This document shows, in pieces, positions 18,778-27,577 of a stretch of DNA of 64,000 nt (its first letter is position 1; every line of letters starts with the position of its first letter). A program made the translations under genes and the position numbers. The stretch spans positions 558,001 to 622,000 of the forward strand of contig NZ_CP029758.2 in assembly GCF_004006395.2 (NCBI RefSeq). Reading direction: 5' to 3'. This DNA comes from Clostridium sp. AWRP. GTDB lineage: Bacteria; Bacillota; Clostridia; Clostridiales; Clostridiaceae. Under the pieces are notes generated by a model. The model saw only the letters and a list, made by a program, of their open reading frames with translations, was not told the origin of the DNA and did no database searches.

Positions 18778-19026
18778 TTGGAAAGAAATTTTTCAATAGT
18801 TAGATTTATACTTGGAATATTAATAATTATATTATCCATAAGCATATTTATTGGAAATACTAATAGTAGAATAGTAATGCCATATATGCTTACTTGTTTA
18901 GGTGTTTTTCAAATTTTTAATGGTTTGCACTTTTATAAGCAAGGTAAAAAATCAGATGGAATACTGTTAATTTTATGCAGTATATTTATCTTTAGTGTTG
19001 TAATTAAAATTTCATTTTTCTTATAA
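18778..19026 (+). CDS. Small DUF3953-like membrane protein
   Basis: 82 residues; TTG start six bases after AAAGGAGGAGG. Three hydrophobic segments make up most of the protein (8-27, 34-50, 60-80), with a polar HFYKQGKKSDG loop. The pattern resembles the small Firmicutes family DUF3953, an assignment from memory. Function is unknown. Confidence 0.6.
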   Translation: MERNFSIVRFILGILIIILSISIFIGNTNSRIVMPYMLTCLGVFQIFNGLHFYKQGKKSDGILLILCSIFIFSVVIKISFFL

Positions 19027-19157
19027 AGTCTATAATTTAATTTAGTTCACACACTTTCCTCTGTCTTCTCAAAAATATTGTTTGGCAATTTTTTATGTGA
19101 CTTGAAAGTAAATTATGATAAACTAAAATTGGCAATCGTGTAGGGGGAAAATGGTTT

Positions 19158-19355
19158 ATGGAATATAACGTAGAATTTTGGAAAGGAACAGACAAGAAAC
19201 AAAAAATAGATGCGATAATGTGTACTATAGATTTAATAAAAAAGGATTCAGAAATTAAAATATTAATTGGATGTACTGAGGAAGAAAAAGAAAAGATTTA
19301 TCATATTCATAATGATTCAGCAAATATGAAAGGTGTCTTAATTAGAAGGTTTTAA
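19158..19355 (+). CDS. Small hypothetical protein
   Basis: 65 residues, charged, soluble, with ATG ten bases after TAGGGGGA. The sequence has a predicted beta-alpha pattern (MEYNVEFWKGTDKKQKIDA start, EIKILIGCTEEEKEK middle). No family recognised. The good ribosome site and clean start support it as real; it could be a conserved small regulator or an orphan. Confidence 0.5.
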   Translation: MEYNVEFWKGTDKKQKIDAIMCTIDLIKKDSEIKILIGCTEEEKEKIYHIHNDSANMKGVLIRRF

Positions 19356-19468
19356 ATTCAATGCAAAGTAAGATTAGTACACTTTATTCTTACATTATAA
19401 ATTATATACGGAAATATTTAATGGGCTGCAGGATGTAATTAACTGTATAAATGTAGAGGAAGTATGTT

Positions 19469-20365
19469 ATGAAAAAAATATATATAATTTCAGTATTCAT
19501 TTTTATACTAATAAGTTCTTGTTTTTTTTCGGGTTGTAATAATTTATTCTCTAATAATAAAAAGCAATCGACAATAACTAATAATACACTAAATCAATCA
19601 AATGAGAAATTAATGATGAGTAATATTAAAGCGTTAGCTATTAGCAACAGATGGGTTGGATCAGACAATGAAAAAAAAGCTTGTGAATACATAAAAAATA
19701 AACTTCAATCCTATGGATATAAAACACAAATACAAACATTTCCTATGCCTACTGATTACGCACCAAATGGTAAATCAAAATTAAACAACAGCCAAAATAT
19801 AATAGCAATTAATAACAGTAACTCAAATCATAATAAGAAAGTTGTAATCATTTGTGCTCACTATGATTGTGATAAAACTTCTGTAGGAGCAAATGACAAT
19901 GCTTCTGGAGTATCGGTAGTTATGGAGTGTGCTAGATTATTAAAAAATGTATCCAGTGATTATGAATTAAAATTTATTTTTTTTAGTGGTGAAGAAATAG
20001 GAGGATTAGGTTCTAGACAGTACATAAAAAATTTGTCATCTGATGATAAAAAAAACATAAAAGCAGTTATAAATATTGATTCAATAGCACAAAAAGACGG
20101 TGGCAAACCATGTATCTTTACTGTAAATGGAAATAATAATTTTGCTACTATGCTATTAAGAAAAGTTCCTAAGTATATGGTTGTAAAAAAAATGTCTAAA
20201 GAATTGAGCGATTATACTATATTTGATGAAGCCGGAATTCCATCATTATGTATAGGGCAGGTTTACGATAAAAATTTAAAAATAAATGGTCCAAAAGACA
20301 CAATTTCACTTATAGATGAATCAAAACTTAAATTAGTTGCAGACATTATTATAAATTCTTTTTAG
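19469..20365 (+). CDS. M28-family aminopeptidase-like lipoprotein with altered zinc ligands
   Basis: 298 residues. The signal peptide ends in a lipobox SCFFSGC, so it is a lipid-anchored surface protein. The M28 core is clear: CAHYDCD (first zinc His and Asp), GANDNASGVS, FFSGEEIGGLGSR (catalytic Glu) and INIDSIA. The C-terminal part departs from the family: the usual SDH is SDY (ELSDYTIFDEAGIPS), and the last zinc His in the usual HTPxDT motif is replaced in INGPKDTISL. It may bind one metal, have altered specificity or be inactive. It is preceded by AGAGGAAG. Neighbours give no functional clue. Confidence 0.82.
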   Translation: MKKIYIISVFIFILISSCFFSGCNNLFSNNKKQSTITNNTLNQSNEKLMMSNIKALAISNRWVGSDNEKKACEYIKNKLQSYGYKTQIQTFPMPTDYAPNGKSKLNNSQNIIAINNSNSNHNKKVVIICAHYDCDKTSVGANDNASGVSVVMECARLLKNVSSDYELKFIFFSGEEIGGLGSRQYIKNLSSDDKKNIKAVINIDSIAQKDGGKPCIFTVNGNNNFATMLLRKVPKYMVVKKMSKELSDYTIFDEAGIPSLCIGQVYDKNLKINGPKDTISLIDESKLKLVADIIINSF

Positions 20366-20463
20366 AAATTCTATATATCTTCTTTGCTATTTTTACAACC
20401 TTCAGCTCATTAAATATTTTGATAAGTCTAAGTTAAAATAATCAATGGAATAGAGGTATTAAA

Positions 20464-21177
20464 GTGATGGATGAAAAAACTATGGAAATACTAAGAAAAC
20501 CAGATATGAAGGGTGTACGTGAGGCTATATTATATAAGTATATACAGAGGCAAAAGAGAAACAAATTAAAAAGTTATAAGATACTTAATCAATCTGTTAA
20601 GAAAGGACAAATTTTGTTTGTTGGTTCTTCATTAATGGAATTTTTCCCAATTAATGAGATGCAGCAAACTTTAGAAAAAGATTGTATTATCTATAATCGT
20701 GGAATTGCGGGTTTTGTAACAACAGAATTATTAGCTTCTATGAACGAATGTATTTTTGAATTGGAACCATCAAAAATATTTATTAATATAGGAACAAATG
20801 ATATGAATACACCAGATTATAAGAAAGAAAGTTTAATTGAGAACTATGATAAGATTTTAACTCAAATAAGTGAAAAGCTCCCCAATTGCAAAGTGTATTT
20901 AATGGCTTATTATCCATTGAATGCAAAAGCTGACTTTCCTGGATTAGATGAAGAATTTAAAAAAAGTAGATTTAAGACACGTACAAATACTGTTATTGTA
21001 GAAGCAAATAAAGATGTTGAAAAATTAGCTAAAAAACATAATTATAAATTTATTAATGTAAATGATGGATTAATGGATGAAGAAGGAAACTTGAAAGAAG
21101 AATTTTCAATAGAAGGTATACATATGTGGCCAAATGCGTATTCAGTTATTCTTGAAAATATGAAGAAATATTTATAG
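20464..21177 (+). CDS. SGNH/GDSL-family hydrolase
   Basis: 237 residues. Block I is ILFVGSSLMEF (GSS in place of GDS, nucleophile Ser), block II has RGIAGFVTTEL, block III INIGTNDMN, and block V GIHMWPNAY, giving the catalytic His. There is no signal peptide, so it acts in the cytoplasm, probably on an ester or acetyl group of a sugar or lipid. The start may be GTG 20464 or ATG 20467, both served by GAGG at 20453. It is followed after 55 bases by the second GTPase gene and could be co-transcribed. Confidence 0.88.
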   Translation: MMDEKTMEILRKPDMKGVREAILYKYIQRQKRNKLKSYKILNQSVKKGQILFVGSSLMEFFPINEMQQTLEKDCIIYNRGIAGFVTTELLASMNECIFELEPSKIFINIGTNDMNTPDYKKESLIENYDKILTQISEKLPNCKVYLMAYYPLNAKADFPGLDEEFKKSRFKTRTNTVIVEANKDVEKLAKKHNYKFINVNDGLMDEEGNLKEEFSIEGIHMWPNAYSVILENMKKYL

Positions 21178-21232
21178 CAAGCACTATGTGTATATTTTCA
21201 ACTTAGAAGATTTAATATGGAGGAGTGAGATT

Positions 21233-22507
21233 ATGGGAATCTTTAAATTTTTCAGGAATGGTAATAGTGAGCCTAGAAATACTTATGAGAAGGCAACTTA
21301 TGAAAGAGGACCTTTTATGATAACATGTCCTTTTTGCTTTAAAAAATTTAAATCAGATCATGTGGTATTTAGGGCTTCTCACTCGGAAAAGGGAGATCCT
21401 GAATATGAAAAGGTAGAGGATGAGCTTCTTAATAGATACTATAAAAAGATAGGAAAAGGAACTTTAGGACCAATGAATCCCGTTGTTAAGGGTCAAGCAC
21501 TTCCTGAAAGAAATAAGACGAGAGTGGACAAAGTACTAGTTGAAATTAAGGATAAATACGATGCAAGTACAGATGAAAGATTATGTCCTTACTGTCACAA
21601 TGATTTGCCTATAACTTCAGGAAGAGGACCTTCTAAAATTATATCCGTTATAGGTGCTTCCCAAGTAGGAAAATCTGTATATATGACAACTCTTCTTTAT
21701 GTGCTTGAAAAGTATACTTGTGAAAGAATAGGTGCCTCTCTCATTGCAGGAAACTCCGGGTACAATGATGAGATAAGAGAAAATCAAGAGCGAATTTTTG
21801 AGAAAAATTTAATGCTCGATCCTACTCCAAAACAACATATAGAACCTTTAATAGAAAATTTAAAGTTTAAAGAAGATAAAATTCCACCGTTGACTCTGAT
21901 TTTTTACGATATACCAGGTGAGGGTATGACAGATAAGACCTATATGGAAAATCATGCAGAACATATAAAAAATTCAGATGGAATAATATTTCTTGTAGAT
22001 CCACTTCAAATGAGGACTTTGAGGAAAAAGTTAAGTATTGTAAATAGGGAAAAAGGTGACTTTACGGAAAAGTATCAGGAACCGAAGGATATAATAGTGT
22101 ATTTGTTTGAAAACTTTATATCCAAGGAATCTAAAGAAAAAACGCATATACCTACGGCAGTAGTGGTTACTAAAAGTGATATGCTTGAGAATTTAAAGGA
22201 TGAAGAATATATAGGAGAAAACAGTAATATATTTAAAAATTACAATCATGAAGGATTTTTTAATTTAAATGAATTTGAAAATATCGATGGTGAAGTTAGA
22301 AAGTTTTTATTAAAAGCTGATGCTCCATTTAAAGGTGCTGTGGATGCTTGCTTTAAAACTGCAGGTTATTTTGCAGTATCTTCCCTGGGTTCTAATTCCA
22401 ATCATCTTGAAATAGATAGAAGCAGCAGTATAAATCCTATTAGAGTGGATGAGCCTTTTTTGTGGCTGCTTTATAAAATGAATTATCTGGATGGGGGAAG
22501 GAAATAG
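21233..22507 (+). CDS. Zinc-ribbon P-loop GTPase, double-GTPase (DO-GTPase2-like) family, locus B
   Basis: 424 residues from ATG 21233, seven bases after GGAGGAG. It is a paralogue of the GTPase at 3692-4870. Zinc pairs are CPFC (32-35) and CPYC (118-121), then G1 GASQVGKS (141-148), G3 DIPGEG (226-231), IIFLVDPLQM, and G4 TKSD (313-316). The switch region has P in place of A in DxAG. The C-terminus shares VDEPFLWLLYK with copy A. It differs in a longer insert between the zinc pairs (36-117). A GAP1-type gene follows after 2 bases, repeating the locus A arrangement. Confidence 0.85.
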   Translation: MGIFKFFRNGNSEPRNTYEKATYERGPFMITCPFCFKKFKSDHVVFRASHSEKGDPEYEKVEDELLNRYYKKIGKGTLGPMNPVVKGQALPERNKTRVDKVLVEIKDKYDASTDERLCPYCHNDLPITSGRGPSKIISVIGASQVGKSVYMTTLLYVLEKYTCERIGASLIAGNSGYNDEIRENQERIFEKNLMLDPTPKQHIEPLIENLKFKEDKIPPLTLIFYDIPGEGMTDKTYMENHAEHIKNSDGIIFLVDPLQMRTLRKKLSIVNREKGDFTEKYQEPKDIIVYLFENFISKESKEKTHIPTAVVVTKSDMLENLKDEEYIGENSNIFKNYNHEGFFNLNEFENIDGEVRKFLLKADAPFKGAVDACFKTAGYFAVSSLGSNSNHLEIDRSSSINPIRVDEPFLWLLYKMNYLDGGRK

Positions 22508-22509
22508 AT

Positions 22510-23565
22510 ATGATAGAGCAGCAGTATTATACTAGGGAAAAAAGAGGAATATTCAGCAGTACTCCAGGTTATGATACTATTGCAAAAAGCAGTGGACTTG
22601 AAGATGAATTCATAAAAGATACTATTCACAGTTTATGCTTTTATGCTGCTCCTGCATTTTTAGCCGGAGAAAAAAATTTAAGTAAATATCCTAAGGCACT
22701 TTTTTATGCAAATACTGGATATGGTGAAATTATAATAGGACAGTCAGTTTTTGCAGGGAAGGACTATACATTAAAAAGGAATAGGTATTTTACTCACTGC
22801 TGCGTAATACCTGAGAGCGAAAGAAAGTTATACATAGAAAATCCTGAAAAAATAATATATGCTTCAGGGTTTGTAGAAAATTATGATATGGAGAAGGGAA
22901 CTTCTATAGAAAGTTTGAGAGAAATAAAAATTGATAGAACTTATGATGTTTTTAACTCTATAGAAGACTTGTTTTTAGCTGCTTCCATAGATAAAAATAC
23001 ATTTATAAATATGGTAAAAGCTTGTTTTGATGCAGCTGCTTTTAATAAAAAGCTATATATTGTGGTTCCTTATAATAAAAATATGGATAAAGTTATAAAA
23101 GGAATACTAAAATACTTGTATAGGGCACTTCCTTTTGCAGTAAGGAGAAAAGTTGGCTTTACAACTTATGTGAAACAGCCTGAGATAAAGGAGTTTATAA
23201 ATATTGAATTTCTCCTTGAAGGAAGCATAAAAAGGCTTACTCAAGATGTAAAAGCAGGATATGTTTTTGATATGGCAGATAATAATTTCTATCTTGAAGG
23301 AATTGATGAAAAACATCATGTTTTTATAGATTTTGTTATGGATAATATAGAAAATGAAAGAGCTTTAAATGAATTTTTTATTAACGCAGATAATGATTGT
23401 TCTAGAGAAAGATTTACGATTGATATGTATGATAATATTTTGTGCCCAGCTTCTCAAAATGAAGAAATTAAAGAAATCCCTATATGTATGAAAGAAAATG
23501 AACAAGTTGAACATAAACATAATCTAGTGTATTTTTTCAAGAAGTTATTTTTAAATAAAGATTAG
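22510..23565 (+). CDS. Short GAP1-N2-type GTPase-associated protein, locus B
   Basis: 351 residues, starting 2 bases after the GTPase stop. It matches the first 270 or so residues of the 868-residue protein at 4877-7483: QQYYTREKRG start, AGKDYTLKRNRYFTHCCV, and FAVRRKVGFTTY. The long middle and C-terminal helical regions are absent, and it ends in a basic HNLVYFFKKLFLNKD. So only the N-terminal, presumably GTPase-contacting, module is kept. Family naming is from memory. Confidence 0.78.
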   Translation: MIEQQYYTREKRGIFSSTPGYDTIAKSSGLEDEFIKDTIHSLCFYAAPAFLAGEKNLSKYPKALFYANTGYGEIIIGQSVFAGKDYTLKRNRYFTHCCVIPESERKLYIENPEKIIYASGFVENYDMEKGTSIESLREIKIDRTYDVFNSIEDLFLAASIDKNTFINMVKACFDAAAFNKKLYIVVPYNKNMDKVIKGILKYLYRALPFAVRRKVGFTTYVKQPEIKEFINIEFLLEGSIKRLTQDVKAGYVFDMADNNFYLEGIDEKHHVFIDFVMDNIENERALNEFFINADNDCSRERFTIDMYDNILCPASQNEEIKEIPICMKENEQVEHKHNLVYFFKKLFLNKD

Positions 23566-23577
23566 AGGTGAAAGTAG

Positions 23578-24360
23578 ATGGCTAAATGTAGAGAATGTGG
23601 TACGGAGATTAATGAAAATGATAAGTTTTGTGTATACTGCGGTGCAAAACAGGAAAAGGGACATGAAGGAGAAGAGGATAAAAATGATAATACAAAATAT
23701 TATGGGAAAGAAAATAGTGACTATAAAAAAGAAAATAAAAAGCATGAAGATAGCTTAAAGCACAGCGATACTTTTGATTTTAGTTCATCTCATGAACAAA
23801 AGAGGACAGATAGAAAAGATAAAGAGGAATTTACCCGGGAGTTAGGTGATACTCCACTTAAGGATAAACGGCCGTTGAATTTTAAAATGATAGGTATAAC
23901 TATCTTAACTATAATTGTATTTGTTGTTTCCTTTAAGATGATATCCTCACTTATAAGTAAAGGCCCCAGCAAAAATGTTTCAAATGTGGAATCCAAACAG
24001 AATGTTTCTTCCGATTCAAATAACAATTATGAAAATGGTTCAGATAACAATTCAGGAGAATATGTGATACCTTACAGTAATACAAGGGCACTTACTAGTA
24101 TTGATCTCAAAGGTATGAGTAAAAAACAGATGGCACTTGCTAGAAATGAAATATTTGCAAGGCATGGTTACACATTTCCTACAGAACCATATAAGAGTTA
24201 TTTTGCAAGTAAGTCCTGGTATAAGCCTAATCCTAAGTATACCAATGATGGCAAGGAACTTTCTGCACTTGAGAGGCATAATGTAAAAGTCATATTAACA
24301 GCAGAAGGTCGTGGAAAATATGTATCACCTGGATATGATGCAGATTATTATAAGAAATAG
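23578..24360 (+). CDS. Zinc-ribbon membrane protein with YARHG domain, locus B
   Basis: 260 residues; 12 bases after the GAP1-type stop, with AGAGGTG. An N-terminal zinc ribbon (CRECGTEINENDKFCVYCG, residues 4-22) is followed by a charged linker and one membrane helix (about 103-122, IGITILTIIVFVVSFKM). The outside part is Ser/Asn-rich and then carries a YARHG-type domain: RNEIFARHGYTF and YFASKSWYKPNPKY. YARHG domains are extracellular modules of unknown ligand. The protein links the cytoplasmic zinc-ribbon GTPase pair to the cell exterior, a topology similar in logic to the vWA protein of locus A. Confidence 0.85.
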   Translation: MAKCRECGTEINENDKFCVYCGAKQEKGHEGEEDKNDNTKYYGKENSDYKKENKKHEDSLKHSDTFDFSSSHEQKRTDRKDKEEFTRELGDTPLKDKRPLNFKMIGITILTIIVFVVSFKMISSLISKGPSKNVSNVESKQNVSSDSNNNYENGSDNNSGEYVIPYSNTRALTSIDLKGMSKKQMALARNEIFARHGYTFPTEPYKSYFASKSWYKPNPKYTNDGKELSALERHNVKVILTAEGRGKYVSPGYDADYYKK

Positions 24361-24464
24361 GCTAGCATACTGATTGGCTATTTCTCTAAAAATGATCGGG
24401 GTATAAAAAGTAGAATTTGATATAAAATAGGAGAAATGATATACTTATTCTATAATTTAATATT

Positions 24465-24624
24465 AAATTTTAGGTACTTGATTTTTAAGTTTAAAAGGGA
24501 AATAAGTGAAGAGCTTATGCGGTCCCGCCACTGTAATGAGGAGTATATTTATAAATTTGCCACTTGGGAACAGGGAAGGCGTAAATATGCAATGAATCAG
24601 AGCCAGGAGACCTGCCTAAAATTT
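24465..24624 (+). promoter_or_regulatory. Cobalamin riboswitch aptamer
   Basis: Closing stem P1 is perfect: AAATTTTAGG (24465-24474) with CCTAAAATTT (24615-24624). Conserved parts are GCGGTCCCGCCACTGTAA, GCCACTTGGGAA, GGAAGGCG and the B12 box AGCCAGGAGACCTGCC. The large peripheral part fits the adenosylcobalamin class. It precedes btuFCD-type import genes, so B12 should repress them. Confidence 0.95.
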
Positions 24625-24671
24625 ACGGATGGCTTACGTGGATAGGCTTTAAAGTAAAATAATTTACTTAA

Positions 24672-24701
24672 AAACTGTTATCTATGGGTAATAGTTTTTT
24701 T
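24672..24701 (+). terminator. Expression-platform terminator of the cobalamin riboswitch
   Basis: AAACTGTTATC pairs with GGTAATAGTTT, followed by seven T. Lying between aptamer and btuF start, it indicates control by transcription termination. Confidence 0.8.
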
Positions 24702-24732
24702 AGTTTGTTAAATTAATTGGAGGGAGTAACTA

Positions 24733-25683
24733 ATGTTTAAGAGTAACAAAAAATTTATTTTACTAATTATGATTACGATTACGGTGTTTTTGGCGGGATG
24801 TGGAGCATCTAATACAAGCAATTCTAATACAGACAGCAGCAGTAAAAGTGAATCTATTAAAAATACCACTTATCCTTTAAAATTAAAAGATTCAACTAAT
24901 ACGGAAATTACAATTCAAAGTGAGCCTAAGAAGGTGGTATCCTTATCTCCTAATGTTACAGAAACAATCTATGCATTAAACAAACAAAATGTTTTGGTAG
25001 GTAGAACTGATTTTTGCACGTACCCTACACAAGCTTCTAAAATACCATCTGTTGGTACTATAACTGACCCAAGTGTTGAAAAAATTGTTGAACTTAAACC
25101 TGATGTGGTAATAGCTTCTAATTTAACTAAACCGGACATTTTAAAAAAGCTGCAGCAGCTTAATATAAAGGTTTTAACTATTTCAAAAAATGAAAGCTTT
25201 GAAAATACTTATAATAATATAGAAAATATAGGAAAAATAGTGAACGCTAATAAAAAGGCATATAGTATAGTTTCAAATATGAAAGCAAAGGTTAAAATTG
25301 TACAAGAAAAGATAAAAGGAAAGGGTACCCCTACAGTATATTATGTGGTAAGTTATGGTACAAGTGGTGATTTTACTGCAGGAAAAGATACTTTTATAGG
25401 CAAGATGATTGAAATGGCAGGAGGCAAAAATGCTGCTTCTGATGTTACAGGTTGGAATTACAGTCTTGAAAAACTTGTTGAAAAAAATCCTGATATACTT
25501 ATATGTTCCAATAAATTTAATAGTAAAAATGGAATTAAGGCTACAAAGGGTTATAAAGATTTGGATGCTGTAAAGAAAAATAAACTTTTCGAAATTGATG
25601 AAGATATTATAAGCAGACAGGGACCTAGACTTGCAGATGGGTTAGAAGCTCTGGCAAAGATAATTCATCCTGAAGCATTTTAA
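24733..25683 (+). CDS. btuF: Cobalamin ABC transporter substrate-binding lipoprotein
   Basis: 316 residues, GGAGGGAG upstream. The signal peptide ends in FLAGC, giving a lipidated N-terminus. A Ser/Asn linker leads into a periplasmic-binding type III fold: KKVVSLSPNVTETIYAL, then GRTDFCTYP, KPDVVIAS and the long central helix, the hallmark of FecB/BtuF proteins. Position directly after the cobalamin riboswitch and before a FecCD permease and ATPase makes corrinoid the likely ligand. A siderophore cannot be excluded from the protein alone. Confidence 0.9.
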   Translation: MFKSNKKFILLIMITITVFLAGCGASNTSNSNTDSSSKSESIKNTTYPLKLKDSTNTEITIQSEPKKVVSLSPNVTETIYALNKQNVLVGRTDFCTYPTQASKIPSVGTITDPSVEKIVELKPDVVIASNLTKPDILKKLQQLNIKVLTISKNESFENTYNNIENIGKIVNANKKAYSIVSNMKAKVKIVQEKIKGKGTPTVYYVVSYGTSGDFTAGKDTFIGKMIEMAGGKNAASDVTGWNYSLEKLVEKNPDILICSNKFNSKNGIKATKGYKDLDAVKKNKLFEIDEDIISRQGPRLADGLEALAKIIHPEAF

Positions 25684-25708
25684 GTATATATAAGAGAGGA
25701 ATGTGCTT

Positions 25709-26758
25709 ATGAAATTTTCCCGGAAAAAGCATTTTAAGTTGTTTTTTTGCATTTGCATAGTAATATTATTTTTTTCGGCAGTAATATCAGCTATGCTTGG
25801 CTCTGCAGACATATCCTTCAAGGAAACACTATATGTGATACTAAGTAAAGTACCTATTGTGGGAAGTTTAGTTTCTACAATAGGAATATCACAAAATCAC
25901 ATTCTCATAATATTACAGATACGTTTACCAAGGATAATAACTTCAGCATTAGTTGGAATGGGATTATCAGTAGTAGGTGCATCCTTTCAGGCAATATTTA
26001 AAAATCCAATGGCAGATCCTTACGTACTTGGAGTATCTTCAGGGGCTGCTCTTGGAGCTGCAATTGGATTTATGCTGCAGCTAGATACTTTGCTTTTAGG
26101 GTCTACAGCTATTACTATGATGGCTTTTGTAGGGTCTATTGCAACTACTGTTTTGGTTTATAACATAGCCAGGGTAAAAAACAAGATACCACCAACTACA
26201 CTGCTTCTGGCAGGTGTTTCTGTGAGTTTCCTTTTATCTTCAATAATATCTATAATAATGGTATTTAACAGGCAGCAGGTTGAAAAAATTGTTTTTTGGA
26301 CAATGGGAAGTGTTTCTGCAGCAACTTATAATCAAATATTGATGTTGATACCTTTCATATTCCTGGGTATAATTATAATACTTTTATTTTCAAGAGATCT
26401 AAATATAATGCTTACAGGGGATGATACTGCTAAAAGTTTAGGCATAGAAGTTGAAAATGTAAAAAAAATAGTACTTGCTGTTTCTTCAATAATTGTTGCA
26501 GCCTGTGTGTCTATAAGTGGTGTAATAGGATTTGTAGGACTGATAATTCCCCATGCAGTGCGTATGGTATTTGGACCTGATCATAGGGTGCTCTTGCCTT
26601 TCTCATTGATAATTGGAGCTGTGTTTATGATTATTTGTGACACGGTGGCGAGAACTATAGCTGCTCCTTCTGAAATACCTGTGGGCGCTGTAACTGCTTT
26701 ATTTGGGTCTCCATATTTTATTTATCTTTTAATAAAATCTAAAAAGAGAGTGATATAA
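25709..26758 (+). CDS. btuC: Cobalamin ABC transporter permease, FecCD/BtuC family
   Basis: 349 residues from ATG 25709, nine bases after AGAGAGGA; a GTG at 25703 is too close to that site. About ten membrane helices. Family motifs are RLPRIITSALVGMGLS, KNPMADPYVLGVSSGAALGA, GVIGFVGLIIPHAVRM and the end PVGAVTALFGSPYF. It forms the channel with the adjacent ATPase and takes corrinoid from the lipoprotein. Its stop overlaps the ATPase start by one base. Confidence 0.93.
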   Translation: MKFSRKKHFKLFFCICIVILFFSAVISAMLGSADISFKETLYVILSKVPIVGSLVSTIGISQNHILIILQIRLPRIITSALVGMGLSVVGASFQAIFKNPMADPYVLGVSSGAALGAAIGFMLQLDTLLLGSTAITMMAFVGSIATTVLVYNIARVKNKIPPTTLLLAGVSVSFLLSSIISIIMVFNRQQVEKIVFWTMGSVSAATYNQILMLIPFIFLGIIIILLFSRDLNIMLTGDDTAKSLGIEVENVKKIVLAVSSIIVAACVSISGVIGFVGLIIPHAVRMVFGPDHRVLLPFSLIIGAVFMIICDTVARTIAAPSEIPVGAVTALFGSPYFIYLLIKSKKRVI

Positions 26759-27555
26759 TGAATAATTCAAATTTGTGTGCAGTTGAAGTTAAAAATTTAA
26801 ATTACAGTTTTGATGAAGTTGATATACTTCATGATATAAACATAGATTTTAAAAAAAATAAATTTTATTCGATTATAGGGCCTAATGGTTCCGGTAAAAC
26901 TACTTTACTCAAAAATATTGCTAAAACTTTAAAGCCTTATAAGAGCACGGTTTTTATAAAAGATAAGGATATACTTGATTTGAAAAATAAGGCACTGGCA
27001 AGAAAACTTGCGGTAGTTCCCCAAAACAGTGATTTGGATATGGATTTTTCCGTACAAGATATAGTTTTAATGGGAAGAGCTCCTTATTTTTCGAAACTTC
27101 AAAGTGAATCAGAAAATGACTATGTTATTGCCAAACATGCTATGGAAATGACTAATACCTGGAAATTTCATGACAAATATATAAATCAGCTCAGTGGTGG
27201 AGAAAAGCAGAGAGTTTTAATAGCAAGGGCACTTACGCAAGATACGGATATTATACTGCTGGATGAACCCATATCTAATCTTGACATATACCATCAGATT
27301 GAAATTTTGGATAATGTTAAATCACTCAGCAAAAATATAACAGTTATAATGGTACTTCATGATTTAAATTTTGCAGCACAGTATAGTGATCATGTAATAC
27401 TTGTAAATAGCGGAAGAGTTGTAATGCAGGGCACTCCCCTTGAAGTACTTACAGAGGAAAATATAAAAAAGGTGTATAAAATAAATGTATGCATGATAAA
27501 AAATCCAGTGACGGGGAAGCCCTATATAATACCAGTAGGCCAGGAAAGGGACTGA
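26758..27555 (+). CDS. btuD: Cobalamin ABC transporter ATP-binding protein
   Basis: 265 residues. Walker A GPNGSGKTTLLK, Q-loop VPQNSDLD, signature LSGGEKQRVLIARAL, Walker B IILLDEPISNLD and the LHDLN switch region are all intact, as in FecE/BtuD. Coupled to the permease by an ATGA-type overlap. The end is only 22 bases from the convergent ytaF-type gene, with no clear terminator between them. Confidence 0.93.
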   Translation: MNNSNLCAVEVKNLNYSFDEVDILHDINIDFKKNKFYSIIGPNGSGKTTLLKNIAKTLKPYKSTVFIKDKDILDLKNKALARKLAVVPQNSDLDMDFSVQDIVLMGRAPYFSKLQSESENDYVIAKHAMEMTNTWKFHDKYINQLSGGEKQRVLIARALTQDTDIILLDEPISNLDIYHQIEILDNVKSLSKNITVIMVLHDLNFAAQYSDHVILVNSGRVVMQGTPLEVLTEENIKKVYKINVCMIKNPVTGKPYIIPVGQERD

Positions 27556-27577
27556 CCCCAATACACAAAATGAAAAT

